DNA of 64,000 bases from assembly GCF_910591885.1 (NCBI RefSeq), contig NC_063275.1, forward strand, positions 8,668,501-8,732,500, given 5' to 3'. The notes under the pieces were generated by a model. The model did not search any database. It had not been told where the DNA came from and was given only the letters and a program-made list of their open reading frames with translations. The position numbers were made by a program, and so were the translations under genes. This stretch comes from Bombus terrestris (taxonomy: Eukaryota > Arthropoda > Insecta > Hymenoptera > Apidae). Shown piece by piece: positions 27,278 through 40,353 of this stretch (position 1 is its first letter; the number at the start of each line of letters is the position of its first letter).

Positions 27278-28852
27278 CATTCCAAAATGGTATCATAATG
27301 TTTCTCTTACAAACTTACCGCACTATATCGATGGCAGTTTGAAAATGATATTCCAATGCCTAGGAGAACTCTAGGCTAGGCTTTCATCTATCTACGCATA
27401 GTTGTGATACTTGGGTGGCTCATGTGCATCGCGTATCGGGAACGGTGTTTACCGATCGCGTGGGTGTATGCTCACGCATAATTGTACAGATGTCAAAGGT
27501 TCACTGGAATAACACAAGTTACCTTTCCAGATACTTTTTCGAGTGAATCATGGGTGTGGAAACGTTATATTGATTCCACTGGCTACACTATATTTACTTA
27601 ACGTGTTTTCACTGCTGTGTACACACGAAAATAGGACAAGTCGGTGTGAAACTTTAAACGAGACGATCCTCTTCGTATTCTTTTTTCATACCTTCTTTGC
27701 GTTTCATTTTATAGTTCAACACATTCGCTGGTGCTAATACAAATATTGGATTGTTTCTATTATTTAGACAGCACGCAACGTAGTGTATAGAATTAAATGT
27801 CATGATTTCACATGTATCGATTATTTAAAATACGAATGTAATCACTATCATTAACGCAAGAAAATGTTTAGTCGATGTCAAGGAATTAATAGAACCAGAT
27901 GCCTGAAATGTAATATTAAAATATATTATTATGTTAAATTAGAATATAATGCACCGATAAAAAGAACACTGTACTTCTTAAGAATAGAAGAAAGTAAAGC
28001 TTTAATCGATGAGACTTCTAAATTACTAGATTGTGAAATAAATTGTCACATACCATGATCACTCAATGACTATAATCTCATATATATGTTGTATATATCT
28101 GATATACTTTTGAATATAATGCATATGCATTTTATTTTTTTAGCCATTCTACAAATAAAAAATTATATCTGCTTACATTTCTCAATAACTTATACGCTTA
28201 CTTCAGTTTTAAAAATAATTCCAGTGTCCTGTGAATTAATTAAGTAATAATAAATTTAATTATACGGTAGAAATTGCCATTTAAAACATTATCGAACTAT
28301 TTAAAAGTAACATAAGTTATAAAAGAAATATATTTCGACTCAACTGTCTTACATATATAGTAGCTTTTTATATACATGTATGTAAATACAACTATTGTTA
28401 ATCGATGCGAACATTATTGGAAATAAGTTGTACGAAATACTAAGAATATACAAAGATGCTAAACTATTCTGCAAAGTCTAATCTTCCTTGTGACATAAAA
28501 ATAACTAAAAACAATCTACAATTATCATCTAACTTACTCAATGAATTCCAATATATTTAGATTAGCCATTTATTTTTTATCAACTTAATATATATATTGA
28601 AAATTTACACTTCACTTTTACAACTAATATAAAGGTATCGTAAAGAAGCTGCAAATCAAATATTAATAAAATCCATTTATTGTCGTGTCATGTTTTCACT
28701 TAATTTTATTTTTCAAAAGGAAATAAGTAGGTATAAGGATAACAATTTCGAAAATTATATAACATATGTTTAATAATGTGGTATACAATAAATGGAAATT
28801 TTAATATGCTAAAATCTAAAGTGTAAAATGTACGAGTCACAAAGGCTTTTTC
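27278..28852. other. Intergenic stretch
   Basis: No supported gene. The patch 27390-27700 is GC-richer and could be regulatory, but the frames in it are not protein-like. Confidence 0.45.
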
Positions 28853-28910
28853 TCACCTAGCAGCATTCACCTTGGCACACATTTCTTCTAGTCGCTCATA
28901 GACATTGCAC
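28853..28910 (-). CDS. Possible terminal exon of an unrecognised gene
   Basis: On the minus strand a splice acceptor (GCATTTCAG) ends at 28911. It is followed, in phase 2, by 18 residues including YERLEEMCAKVNAAR and a TGA at 28853-28855. The balanced amino-acid content and higher GC than the surroundings support a coding exon. An AATAAA on the minus strand near 28796-28802 or 28682 could serve polyadenylation. I do not recognise the family and found no convincing upstream exon. It may pair with the candidate exon at 29554-29609 as an alternative 3' end. Confidence 0.35.
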
Positions 28911-29553
28911 CTGAAATGCGAATATGATACTAAAAATTTCTATGATCCTATAAATCAGTCTGTTGATCATAAATTTTTATTATAACATATCTAGTTTCAA
29001 TTCGAGTAAGTATAAGTTTCATTCTATATCTCATTCAAGTAAAATTTTATATTAATCATTAACACTTACATATACTCTAAAGATAAACCTAAATATCTAT
29101 GAACATAACTAAAAAATGGAACCTGCGTGGAGATTTACTTTATTCGCTAAATATTATAACAAAAATATTTCTTTAGATATTTTATGTATTTTCGCATGTT
29201 ACCTATATTGTATTCTGTATATTGTTGCATCTATAAATTTCCAGAAAATGTAGTGATGTCCGTAGTATATTAATAATTAAATTAATACAATTATTCTACA
29301 TCACGGAATAATAATTAATATATCACTATCATTGGATTTATAAATATAATATAGAAAATGAAATTTTGGTAGCAAATTGTTTTATCAAACCATTCATTCT
29401 GTCCACTTTTGTATTTTGAATTTTCCCATACTTATCTAATTATCATTGACCCCATCGTACTTGCTGTAGAAACTGTACTCCAAACCTTTGTATAAGAATA
29501 AAATTGAACAATCTGAGCAATCGTGTCTTTTGTAGGAAATTTTCAAACATATT
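28911..29553. other. AT-rich spacer between two candidate minus-strand exons
   Basis: Apart from the exon candidates at either end, nothing is seen here. If both belong to one transcript this is an intron. Confidence 0.4.
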
Positions 29554-29609
29554 TTAATTTTGTCCCTTATCGTAATTCCATGGAGGCGGAACCTTGAACG
29601 TGAAAGCAC
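29554..29609 (-). CDS. Possible terminal exon of an unrecognised gene
   Basis: A minus-strand acceptor with a good pyrimidine tract (TTCCTGTTTTCCGTCCTGAA then TGTGTAG) ends at 29610. It is followed in phase 1 by AFTFKVPPPWNYDKGQN and a TAA at 29554-29556. The run of prolines and aromatics looks like a genuine protein C-terminus, but the family is unrecognised. The rest of such a gene would have to lie upstream on the minus strand, antisense to the first bitesize exon of this window. The GC-rich DNA may instead be bitesize promoter sequence. Confidence 0.3.
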
Positions 29610-30115
29610 CTACACATTCAGGACGGAAAACAGGAAGCAAAAATCAGTTTTATCGTAGTGCTCGTTCCCCTCGCTACATTATCAGAAACGGCCATGGACA
29701 TAAACGAACTCGTTAGTATCGAGAATGTTTCGCTTCTGTTTGCATTTCGTTCCACCATTTCGCGTAAATTGCCCAAGGGTTGATCGCGAAATTGCGCGAG
29801 AAATTGCACAAAATTACCTGCACGTAACTATCGCAATGAACGAAAACGAATACGAGTGGCATTTAACGAAGTTCGACACCGAAAACGATCCTAATGCACA
29901 TCTCTAATTGTTCACCGACTAACGATATTCTATTTCATTAGAATTATCGAGAAAATAGGAAGAACGATCGAAACGTACGAGGCAGGTTTTCATGAAACAC
30001 TGCCTCGTGGCGAAGCATCTCCTCAGTTGGAAGTTATCGAAGCGAACTTCCGGCAGATTCTCCAAGCAAAAGAAAGTGTTGCAAGCAACGGGTTGCTCGT
30101 GGAGAAGTTTCCAAC

Positions 30116-33100
30116 GTGTTCGAAGGGCGCAGAACGAGAAAATCGCGCGTGAAAATGACAAAGGCCACTGGTTATACCACTTTCAACGTGCCAAATCGGT
30201 CCTGGACCGTGAGGGATCTAGCGCGACGTATCACTTCCAATTTATTCTTTGACTGTTGTGGTGCATCTTGTTATCCTAAATGTAGAAATCGCGTCGAAGA
30301 AGAATCATCAAATGAGAAGATTTTACAAAATGAAGATTTGGAAAGAAAAAAGGATCAGATGGAGATGAAACGAATGGCATCGGATGATTCGTTGACAAAG
30401 AATGAAATTCCAGCAAACGTCGATGGTAGTCGTGCATTGATACAGGAAAGTAATTACAGACCCAGAGGACTGGAGAAAAGTGCATTAACAATTAATTTTA
30501 TAAGTTCCGAAGGTACGACTTATACACCGAGCAGTCCTTCGTTTGGCATAAAACGCAGTTTAACGATGCTCTCTAAAACTAATAAAAAGAATGACTCTGA
30601 CGAGAGGAAGGAGTTTGAAAGCGACAGTGAATCCTCCTTTCCAGAAATATTTTCAAAACATACGATTAGAAAATCGGACGAACGGAGGAATTTATCTTCG
30701 TATTCCGAGTTGTTTCCCAAGTGTCAAATACGAAAATCAAGCCAGCAGAAAAGCTGCGATAACAACTCTGAGGATGGAATAAGTCAGTTTCATCGTGTTA
30801 TAATTTTCTAATAATTTGCTTAGTTTTTTATTACATTCGTTTCTTGTTTTCGGCCTAAAGGCGTACATTTTAAATATGTAAAATATTGTAATCATTAAAC
30901 TTTGTACTTTTAACGGAGATACATAATTTCTTATTTTTATTAAAGTAGTTTAAATCTTTGCGAAGAAATTATTTTGTAGTAAATTGTAGATTCAACAAAT
31001 ATATTATTTTCTAAAATTGTCAGATTACGATAAAAGACGGTTAAAGAAAATTATTGTGATTGTTATAGAAACACTTATATTTCATGAATTTTATATTTTT
31101 CTTGTAGATTGCACTTTTCTATCGGATGGTAACATGAATATTGTTCAAATACACGCGAAATTTGAAACGAAAACGAAAAACCCTTTAGAAAGATAAAAAC
31201 CGGTCGGTTTATTAATTAACGACGTGTCTAATTATATTATCCATATATTTTATGTTACAGATGATGGAAGTAGCTTGTCAGAAGCATGTAGTACTCCGAT
31301 CATCGGTGCAGGATCACGAGCAGGCTCTAGTCATACAGTGATCGATGTAGATGACATGGATTCCGGACTACATTCTGGACACCTTGCAACCCGTGCATCT
31401 TTGTCGAGTCTTGGAGTAAGTACCAAATTTAAACCAGCTTTAAATCTAATGTGTTATTGGAATACTAAATGTTGAATTAGAGGCGAGCGTATCTTATATC
31501 TGATTACGAATACGACAAAAATATTTTAAAATAGAATTTTCTTTTATTTAAACTGATTTTATTTTTGTCTCAAAAATTTCCTGGAATTTGTAAAATATCC
31601 TGGTTCTGCATATTTATAACTAAGGCGTCATTCTACGTGCTTATATCATATTACGTGTGATTCTATCATGACGTAAAAATGTTTTTCATTGATTAATTTG
31701 TCCAGATAGTTTGATAAAACTCTTTATTTCCTTTAATTGTATATTGCAAAATATCTATAAAAGACGCGTGTTTAGTGTTGTTTTAGACACTAAAGAAAAG
31801 AAAAGATCTACAACTAAAAGTAATTGGTTTGAAAGATTTTAAATTTGTCTTTAATATTATAAAATAATACGTAGATAATAAAAAAATACGCATAGAAGAA
31901 ATACCTTCTTAATATAGATGCGCATAAGCATAAATAAAAATGATCATCTACTAAGAAACCATACTGTAAAGATTTCCAAATTTGAGTTTCTTTTTTTTTT
32001 TTTATTTATTTATTTATTAGAATATTTACAATCAATTCTCGTTGAGAATTTTCAGTAACTTCATTTGGCGTGATACAATGACGTGTTTTATAATAGTTCA
32101 TATTGTTGGTTCTAGTAGGATCTTCTTGAAGTTTCTTATGAGTTTCTTAAAGACGAAAACTTGTCTGAGAGAGGCTGTTAAAGGAAAAAGAGTTGTTAGG
32201 AAGAAGAAAACTTCCAATTCACTGTTATCCGCAATTCCTTTTGCTATATTTATTGATTAGAAATTATCTTGCGTTGTTGGAATATGAATATACATAAATA
32301 CTTAATATATATTTTTCAGGCACGTTCAGATTCTATGGCATCGGTTTATAGCGGCGCTGGTGAAGGACGATGCTGTCGCTCGGTTGTCGTCACAGGAGAA
32401 GTCGAATTCGCTTTGCAATACGATTATAAGCACCTAACATTCGAGGTGCACGTAACAAAATGCAAAAATCTAGCTCCTGTTGACGTAAAACGCAAACGAT
32501 CCGATCCGTAAGTAACGCATGACTCATGAAAGAAAAATCATTTGCCAGATTAATGCTACCGATTACGTGTTTCGCCCAATATAATTAATCACTATATAAT
32601 ATATATTATTAAAAAAAACTAATTATCCTCTTACTTATGAATAGTTATTGCCAATTTGTAGGAGTTTTCAACACGTTAGTACATTTCTTTTCTTACAGAC
32701 GTAATATATCAGACAACGAACACTACTCTACAACATACTATATGCACAACAGATTGAAATTTTTACAAATTTATCAGAAAAATTAGAAATTTCTTTAATC
32801 GTATTCCTTGGTAAAATATCATAAGAAATATATCAAAATATCGTGAGAAGTTGGAATGTTTAGAAAAAACTGTATAATAGGATCGATATTTCAAATTTAT
32901 TTATAATTCTTAGCGTCCTTTTTGCAAATATTCCTGACTACTTTAGTATCGGTGAAAAGACAATAATTACAAAAGCATATTTTTCAAAAATCAAGAGAAA
33001 ACAAGATTCATAATTAAATTGTAATAACTTGAAATATGTAGTGCTAAAAATATTTGGGTGATAAAATAACGAAACAACATAATAACAACAAAATAACGAA

Positions 33101-36100
33101 CAAAATAACGAAGAAAATTTCTCTACCAAATTATATTTTAGATTGAGATGTACTTGTCAGATTATAAACAATTTAATTTTGCATTAAAAATATCTATACA
33201 CATGTCATCCATTTTACACCATTATACACATTTCACTGCCTTGATGACTAAATGCCGCCTATAAATATCACCTACATATTTTTTAATATTTTTATTATTT
33301 CAAAGAACCATAAATTCATAACATATTTTATACTGCAATATGTAGAGTATAATCAGAATAATTTATGTTGTGAAAGCAAAAGCAGTTTCTTCTATACAAA
33401 GGAAATTAAAAAATTTCAATCAAACACAAATTATAAAACATGACCTGTAATTTATTATAGTGGTTAATGCGTCTTTAGACGATCAATTTAAAAGAAAAGC
33501 AATGTAAATATTCTAGAAACATATTTCCAAAATTTTATTAAATTTATATCTCTATTGCTATAAAAATTATCTGTCAACGAACATAATAATTTAAATAACT
33601 TTATGTACATCGAAAACCAACAATTTCCTATAAAATTACATTCTTCTTTTATATAACCTACTTCAACAGATACGTGAAGGTATACTTATTGCCGGACAAG
33701 TCGAAGAGCGGCAAACGGAAAACTAAGGTGAAGAAACACACGTTGAATCCAGAGTTTAACGAAACATTGAAGGTAAGCTTTTTCATTTGAGACCAGTCTT
33801 GAGCACAAATGTTTTGCCTGTTGCTCCGTTGTTCCTGCATGAAAGTTAGAGCTTGGATGGTTCGTCACCACGACATTTCAGTTCCATATGAGTCTGAGCG
33901 GCCTAGAAACCAGAACCTTGTGGCTGACAGTTTGGCATTCAGACATGTTTGGACGCAACGATTTCCTTGGCGAGGTTCGAATGCCCCTGGAGAACAAAAT
34001 CTTCGACGATCCCACACCGAAATGGTACCCGCTTCAGGAACGAGTAAGTTTACGACAGCTTGTCTAGCACAAGTACGTTACCAAGCATAAATGTACGAAA
34101 TGTTTTATTATTACTGGAAGAGATACAAGGCGACTAACGAGAAATCTATTATTATTAAATATCGATATGTTTAGACTTTAAGATAGAGAAGATGAAAAAA
34201 GAAAACAAATAAAATAGCTGATTATTATTTTAAGATATTAGTTTCTTGTACGTATAATGGTAAATCGTGAAATGCATTTAGCTTAAATGATCTAATATCT
34301 ATAGTAAATTAAAAACATCAACTACTCGTGCTTCTCCTCTATATCTCGTAGTAAATAGAAAAATCAATTTTAATAATAATTAATATTTACTAATTGCATA
34401 TTTGCTGAAAGAATTTTTTATTTTTAGTAAGTAACTAAATAAAGATAATTTTTTCCCATTTCCCAAAATTTGTTGATAAGCTTAGCCACTAATAGAAACA
34501 AAACTCATCTTCGATTTAAGATTTATTAGTTAGGGGAATTTTTTGATTCGCGTTGTATCTCTTTTTCAGTAATTTTACACAATGCGCACAATTTTACACA
34601 ATACAGATCATTCTAGATATAAAAGCGCGGCGAGAATGGGCCGGGGAAAGTAAGTCTTCGTACTGACTCAATTATTCTCCAGTATGTAATTAGAGCCTCT
34701 TTTTATTTGTTTTTATTTGCGTTAATAAAGCTAATTGACACACTTCGCGGTAAGAATGCAATATTGCACGAGTTATTATACTACCTGGCAAATTATTCCT
34801 ATTCGGCTATTCATTTACATGCAAAAAATTCAAATTTGAACAGTAGCATGAAGGAAGAAAGCATTTCTATGGAAATACGTGATATTCTTGCAAACTAACT
34901 TCTAACTACACAATTTTATGATGCATTTGCATGTGCAAGAACTAGAATCTTTGCTAGAAACCTCCAATTTTTATCACTATACAGTATTGCAGCATATAAT
35001 TTATCGAATAATTAGTATTAAACTTTGCATATTTACTTTAATTAGCCATTCACTTCTTTTTAATTATTTGTATCATAAAATAAGAAGAATCATTCCCAAA
35101 ATTTGAGAATACTTGAAGTATTACTATTATTAAAATCTACTTGAAACATATGGCTTGCTTTATTTTATTATCGTCTTGATCTTTAATTACTCCATAATCA
35201 TTATTTATCGTATGAGAGACAATAAAAGATACAGAGTATTATTCCTGTGGTTATGTTTCCCTTGTCTTTCGTACGATAAGTTTTACAAAATTAAAGCTAA
35301 AATATCTTTTATACTAATGGTTCTCAGACATAAGAGTCTTGATACTTTTTTATTGAGAGTAAACAGACACATCGAACGAAATATATCAGAATATCTAATC
35401 CCGTATAAAAATATGTTGATAAACTTGAGAGCTTAGAAACGAAAATCACGAATCAGACGTCGTTCTGAGTCAATTTTGTCTTGGTACATTTTTTTCTATC
35501 GACAAAATAAGCGAAACATCCCCTATAAAACAATACATATCGAAGTATTACACAAAAGTATTGCATCGTTCTTCCTGTCAAAATTTCTTCATACGATTCG
35601 AATGATTTTAAACGATAAAAATATGTTTCTCAATAATTATGTATTCAATACTCATTGCAATTATAAATTTTAGACAGAACCATTCGACGACCCTGTTGCA
35701 TACAAAGGTGAGGTAATCGTCGGTCTAAAGTTCGTACCACCAGATCCTACACAACTAGAACGAGATCGGGAAATAGGAACAGATCGTAGTGCTTCTAAAT
35801 CGAAGAAGAATTGGAGTCGCGGTGCATTACACGTGCTTGTAAAGGAAGCAAGAAATTTACAAACCAGAGCAAAAAATTCAGGAACATGTGATCCGTTTTG
35901 TAAAAGGTATACCATAATTATTAGTGAAATGTCAATGTACAATTTACTTCTAATTTCATTTAAACACTTAATTTCATTTAATTTTGAAAAAGGATGGTAA
36001 AGAACTAAAAATAATTTCAATTATATATTTCTCTAAACTAGATATATTTCTGTGAACTAGATATAGTATCTTGATTTTTATAACTTATAATTTCAAGCTC

Positions 36101-37960
36101 TTAAATATATTTATTCCTACATTAAATTATTTTCCAAGGTTTGTACATATAAACTTTTTATTTCTATATTATAAACGTCATTAACAGTAAGTAAATATTT
36201 CTAATACAAAAAAATAATTTCAAACCTCTAATGATAATGAATATATATATCATTCAAAAATGTATCAAAAGAAACGAAACAAATTAATATTTCTTAATAG
36301 AATAAATAACAATTATGAATTACAGTCCACAAATTAATTTTGTTTATATACATCAATAATTCCCCTAAGTTTTGATAGTCATCACCTAGCAGTAAAAATT
36401 GATATAGATTAATCAAAATTAATAAATAATAATATTATGTTGTCAAAAAATCAGTAAATTCGCCTATCTTTACAAAAAATCGTGTAACGTATTTAAGGCA
36501 GAAAAAGCTACATGTTTATTATTACTATAAATACTTTCAGTTATTTATTACCTGACAAGGGACGTTCAGGGAAACAAAAGACTGGAGTAGTTCGCAGATC
36601 TGGTGGTTCACCAGTATGGGGTCATACTTTCATTTATAAAGATGTTAGTCTACAAGAACTAGCAGAACGTGGACTGGAATTGACAGTCTGGGACCATGAT
36701 CGTATTGCCAGCAACGAATTTCTAGGCGGAGTTCGATTCAACCTTGGCACAGGTACATATCACCATAGCTCAAAGTACTCTTATATTTTACGTTTTACTA
36801 TAATTTTGGTATTTAAGAAACTTATTATATAATTTATTAGAAATTATTTGGAGACTATCTTGAAAATTAGTGTTCTTTGATCCGCATACCATAATAATTA
36901 GCTATTCACCCCTTTTTCAAGAATATAATGAAATAATACACATTTCATTTATAAAACTTCAAGATAATCTATATTAAAAATTATATTCATAACATGCGAC
37001 TTTAATTGAAAAGATTTTTTCATGTAACAATTTTTAAGTAATTTATGATGTTAGACGAATCACCCTATATAGTTCTGATTCTACTGAAGATTTTTATTTT
37101 GTATATCGTTCTATAGCGTAATAAAAACGATCATAAATTATTATGATTCATATATTATGACTCATATGTACATTATGTCATGCTATGAGAAGCATATTAA
37201 TCTTCCATCTCTTTTTCCTATTTAAAATATAATTTTTAACACTATGACTTTTTTTTATAAACGAAACACACGCTTTGCATTCTGAACACATTTCAATTTT
37301 TGACATGTTTTAAAATCTATGTACATACATACTAAAGTTAGTTTGCTATCTAGTTAATACATAATAATCATTGATATAAGACAAATATAATATTTCATGT
37401 TCAAATCTAATATTCCAAAATTGTTTATTAATACATATTGTACATATTATACAATATACATATATTATTACTAATACTATATTTTAAGATATTATAGAGG
37501 CACACAGAATACCACAACATTTCTCTTATGATTTTTATATAGACTTCTTATATAAATTTTATAAGGAGTCATATAAAAAATTTGCAATATTAGATTATCA
37601 GGGCTTTACACTATTAAATAAATCGTAATTAAATAAAAAGTATTTATTAAATAAATAATTCCACGTACTTGTGAGAACCAACAATATTTAAAATATATCT
37701 TATTCTTCATTAATGCGAATATAACACTGCATGATTATACATATAAATTTTTCAATTTGAATAATCATAATTTGACATATTAAAGAAATTGATTAATCTT
37801 TCCAGGAAAACACTACGGAAAACCAGTTGACTGGATGGATGCAACCGGTCGAGAGCTGTCGCTTTGGCAGAGCATGCTTGAAAGGCCCAACTTCTGGGTC
37901 GAGGGAGCCGTGACCTTGAGGCCAAACCTGCATAATCACGGGAAAAACAGCAGCTCCTAA
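30116..37960 (+). CDS. btsz: Bitesize (synaptotagmin-like protein, tandem C2), C2 isoform
   Basis: Eight exons join in one frame: 30116-30782, 31261-31415, 32320-32507, 33670-33772, 33882-34043, 35674-35906, 36541-36752 and 37806-37960, giving 624 residues and TAA at 37958-37960. Residues 1-274 are a basic and serine-rich linker. C2A lies at about 298-415 (SDPYVKVYLLPDKSKSGKRK; LNPEFNETLKFHM) and C2B at about 434-600 (CDPFCK then SYLLPDKGRSGKQK; ELTVWDHDRIASNEFLGG). These are the signatures of the synaptotagmin-like (Slp) family; Drosophila Bitesize binds Moesin and phosphoinositides and organises apical actin. C2A keeps two or three calcium-ligand aspartates and C2B has lost the first loop aspartate, so calcium-independent lipid binding is inferred. 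The Rab-binding Slp homology domain is not visible, so this start (ATG 30116; alternative ATG 30155) is a downstream-promoter isoform or longer exons lie outside. The donor of exon 1 (AATAA|GTCAGT) is the weakest join. Confidence 0.88.
31990..32125 (-). mobile_element. 3' end of a Jockey-like retroposon inserted antisense in a btsz intron
   Basis: Read on the minus strand this matches the 3' UTR of the element at 26.9-27.3 kb, including TGTATCACGCCAAAT, CTGAAAATTCTCAACGAGAA and TTGATTGTAAATATTCTAAT, and ends in a poly-A tract with ATAAA repeats (T-run on the plus strand, 31991-32003). It sits in the intron between the second and third btsz exons listed here, opposite to btsz transcription. 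No coding part survives. Confidence 0.85.
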
Positions 37961-40353
37961 GCATGTCGTGGCCTCTTAGTGATTTCTTTTGTACTTAAAT
38001 GACATGTTCGTTCGCGGACCTTATGAGTCTCCATCTCAAGGAAGCTGGAAATGCTTCGGCCTAGTTGAACTTAAATATATACGTATCGTGTATATACGTG
38101 GTAGTGCAAACACACTACACATCGATTAGTTTCAAAGCAACATTCGAAAAAAGAAAAAAAAGAAAAAGAAAAAATAATCAGTGCCTTTAAGGCCAATGCG
38201 GACGCGTTGCATTCTCTTTACAGAGCACAGTCTATAATTTAGACTCTAAATTCTGCGGGACACAATACCATATGTGGTCGTCAAGAGGTACTAGCTCTGG
38301 ACATATGCGAACAAGTTCCAAGTAATCTAATCTTGGTTCTAAAATTAGTACTTACCATTACTCCAGTCTAATTTGTAAATGTTCATAGCTGCGCGATAAC
38401 TAGAATTTCACTTCGCAGTTTTCGTTCGCTTTTGATATGTTACTTTGTAGGTATTGTTTCGAATTATGTTTTTCTTTTGTTTAGATTGCTGTAGATATGA
38501 AAGATCATACTTTATACGATTTTCTTCGAGTAATTTTTCTTGGTACCACTGTATCCTTCTTGTACGTTTTCGTTACTTTCGTTTCCTTTTTTGTTTAGTC
38601 GCTTTCATTACCTTTCTTCGTTATCACCTGTCAATTTTTAATCTCCCATTTTGTTTTTGTAATATCCATTCTTACGGAGTAAAACAAATTCTAGCCAGGT
38701 GGTCAACATCGATATATCGGCGTGCAAAATTCGTGCAATATTGTAAAAAGGCGTGTCTCGTCCTTCTCTTCGAATAAGAACTTTTTCGATAATAGCGGGA
38801 TAAAATTTTTTAATCGCGGGCATCCGTCCAATAGCGAGGCGTGATGACTATTGAATATTTATCATACATGAATATCCTTCGTGGCCAAGCATATTATCGA
38901 AAGTAGGAAATAAAACTTGAGTAAGTAAGGCCTCGTTCCAAACGTGCACATTCTTGGAAAATGGCTCGTCGATCGCAGCAATAGAATGAAATTTTAATAA
39001 TTCTATCTTTCAGCGAACGAAAAGAAAAAACACAAACGATATATATATATTTTATAAAATATATTTTACTTGACATTGATTGAATAAATAAAAAGTTTTA
39101 GCGTTTGGAACGTGGCTTGCATTGTAGACACTTTCCTTTCTTGGAGAGAAAGATGCTTCCAGTGTGTACAATACTTGAAACGATTTCTCACGCTGAGCAT
39201 TGCCAGACCGATGGAACGGTGTATTTAAGGAATTAAATATGACCGGTTCCCATTCTATAGAAATATATGTAATCATATAAATGTTATATTTATACAGTCA
39301 CGTACGATTACACAATATACAACAAGCCATGGGGCTTTTGATCAGTTGTTCGGCAACAGATGAAAATCTTAAATAGAATAAAAAAATCAGTGTTTCAAAA
39401 AAAAAAGAAGCGTATGCCAATAGAGAACGCTTATGATAATACGAAACATATAAGAAACACTGGTCCGCGTATACTTCCTTTTAATACTAATTGCATCCGG
39501 AACGAACCGAAAGGCTGACGTAATCGTACTTAATTAATTATTACAATGCCGAGTTTCCGGTTTATTGCATATAGGCAAGTATAGAGCGTAACATGGATCG
39601 TTTAAGTACCTATCCGTAAGGTTCTTCCTAAATACAGGGTTAACAATTGAGACTATTTTAAACTGCCTTCGACGTAAGTTCTCTCCTAAACACATGTCAA
39701 GGAACCGAGTATGAAAATTCGTCAATATGCTTATAAAAACGAGGGTGTCAGCTGGATGAGCTGTATTTGTTCGCTGTTTGTCAGAAAAAAAAACCCGATT
39801 TGTTGCGCATAGAACGTATTGTTGCAAGACTATGTTGTGTACGTTTAAGGACCAATAATATTAAATTATGATAATAAAGTCAATGAGCAGGAAGAAAGAA
39901 CCGAAGTGTTGGAATTCATGACACGTGCACGTTTTCTGTTTCCGTTCGAGACTGTGTCACGTAACACTCGGATCGAATCGTTCGATCAATTGGAAAGAAA
40001 CAGAGATACTAATTTGGACATTTATTTATACCAGTGTACATGATAATAAAATTTTGTATGTTTACTCATGGTGAATTTATATTTTATTCGATGTGTGTAT
40101 ATATATATATATTTATTTGTTTATTTATATAAAAAATTAACATCTAGTAGATGAATGCGTACAAACGCGATTTCAGGCACGTAGATGAGATTTTTTGGTA
40201 ATAAAGAAGAAAAAATATCGAGAAGGTAAAAAAATTGTGCATCATTTCATTCAGTACGTTTCTATGAGCCTCATCGCTGTTTTTATCATTGATTGGAAAA
40301 AAAAGTTATCATAACTTACATCCAAAAATTAGTTTGACTTACTAAATGGGAAT
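37961..40353 (+). other. Probable btsz 3' UTR and convergent intergenic space
   Basis: Downstream of the btsz stop the sequence is more GC-rich than intergenic DNA to about 39.8 kb, consistent with a long 3' UTR. Candidate polyadenylation signals are at about 39084 (GAATAAATAAA) and 39876 (AATAAA). The polyadenylation site cannot be fixed from sequence. On the minus strand, AATAAA complements near 40117-40135 may serve LRMDA. Open frames here are not protein-like. Confidence 0.5.

Noticed and set aside
30276..30720. Minus-strand frames opposite the first bitesize exon
   Set aside because: They are antisense shadows of a serine- and lysine-rich coding exon whose downstream exons join in phase.
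35670..36020. Minus-strand 116-residue frame over the C2B exon
   Set aside because: It is the antisense of btsz exon 6; the plus strand has conserved C2 motifs and matching splice sites.
39534..39827. Minus-strand 97-residue frame downstream of btsz
   Set aside because: It lies in the probable 3' UTR, has no recognisable motif and no splice signals.
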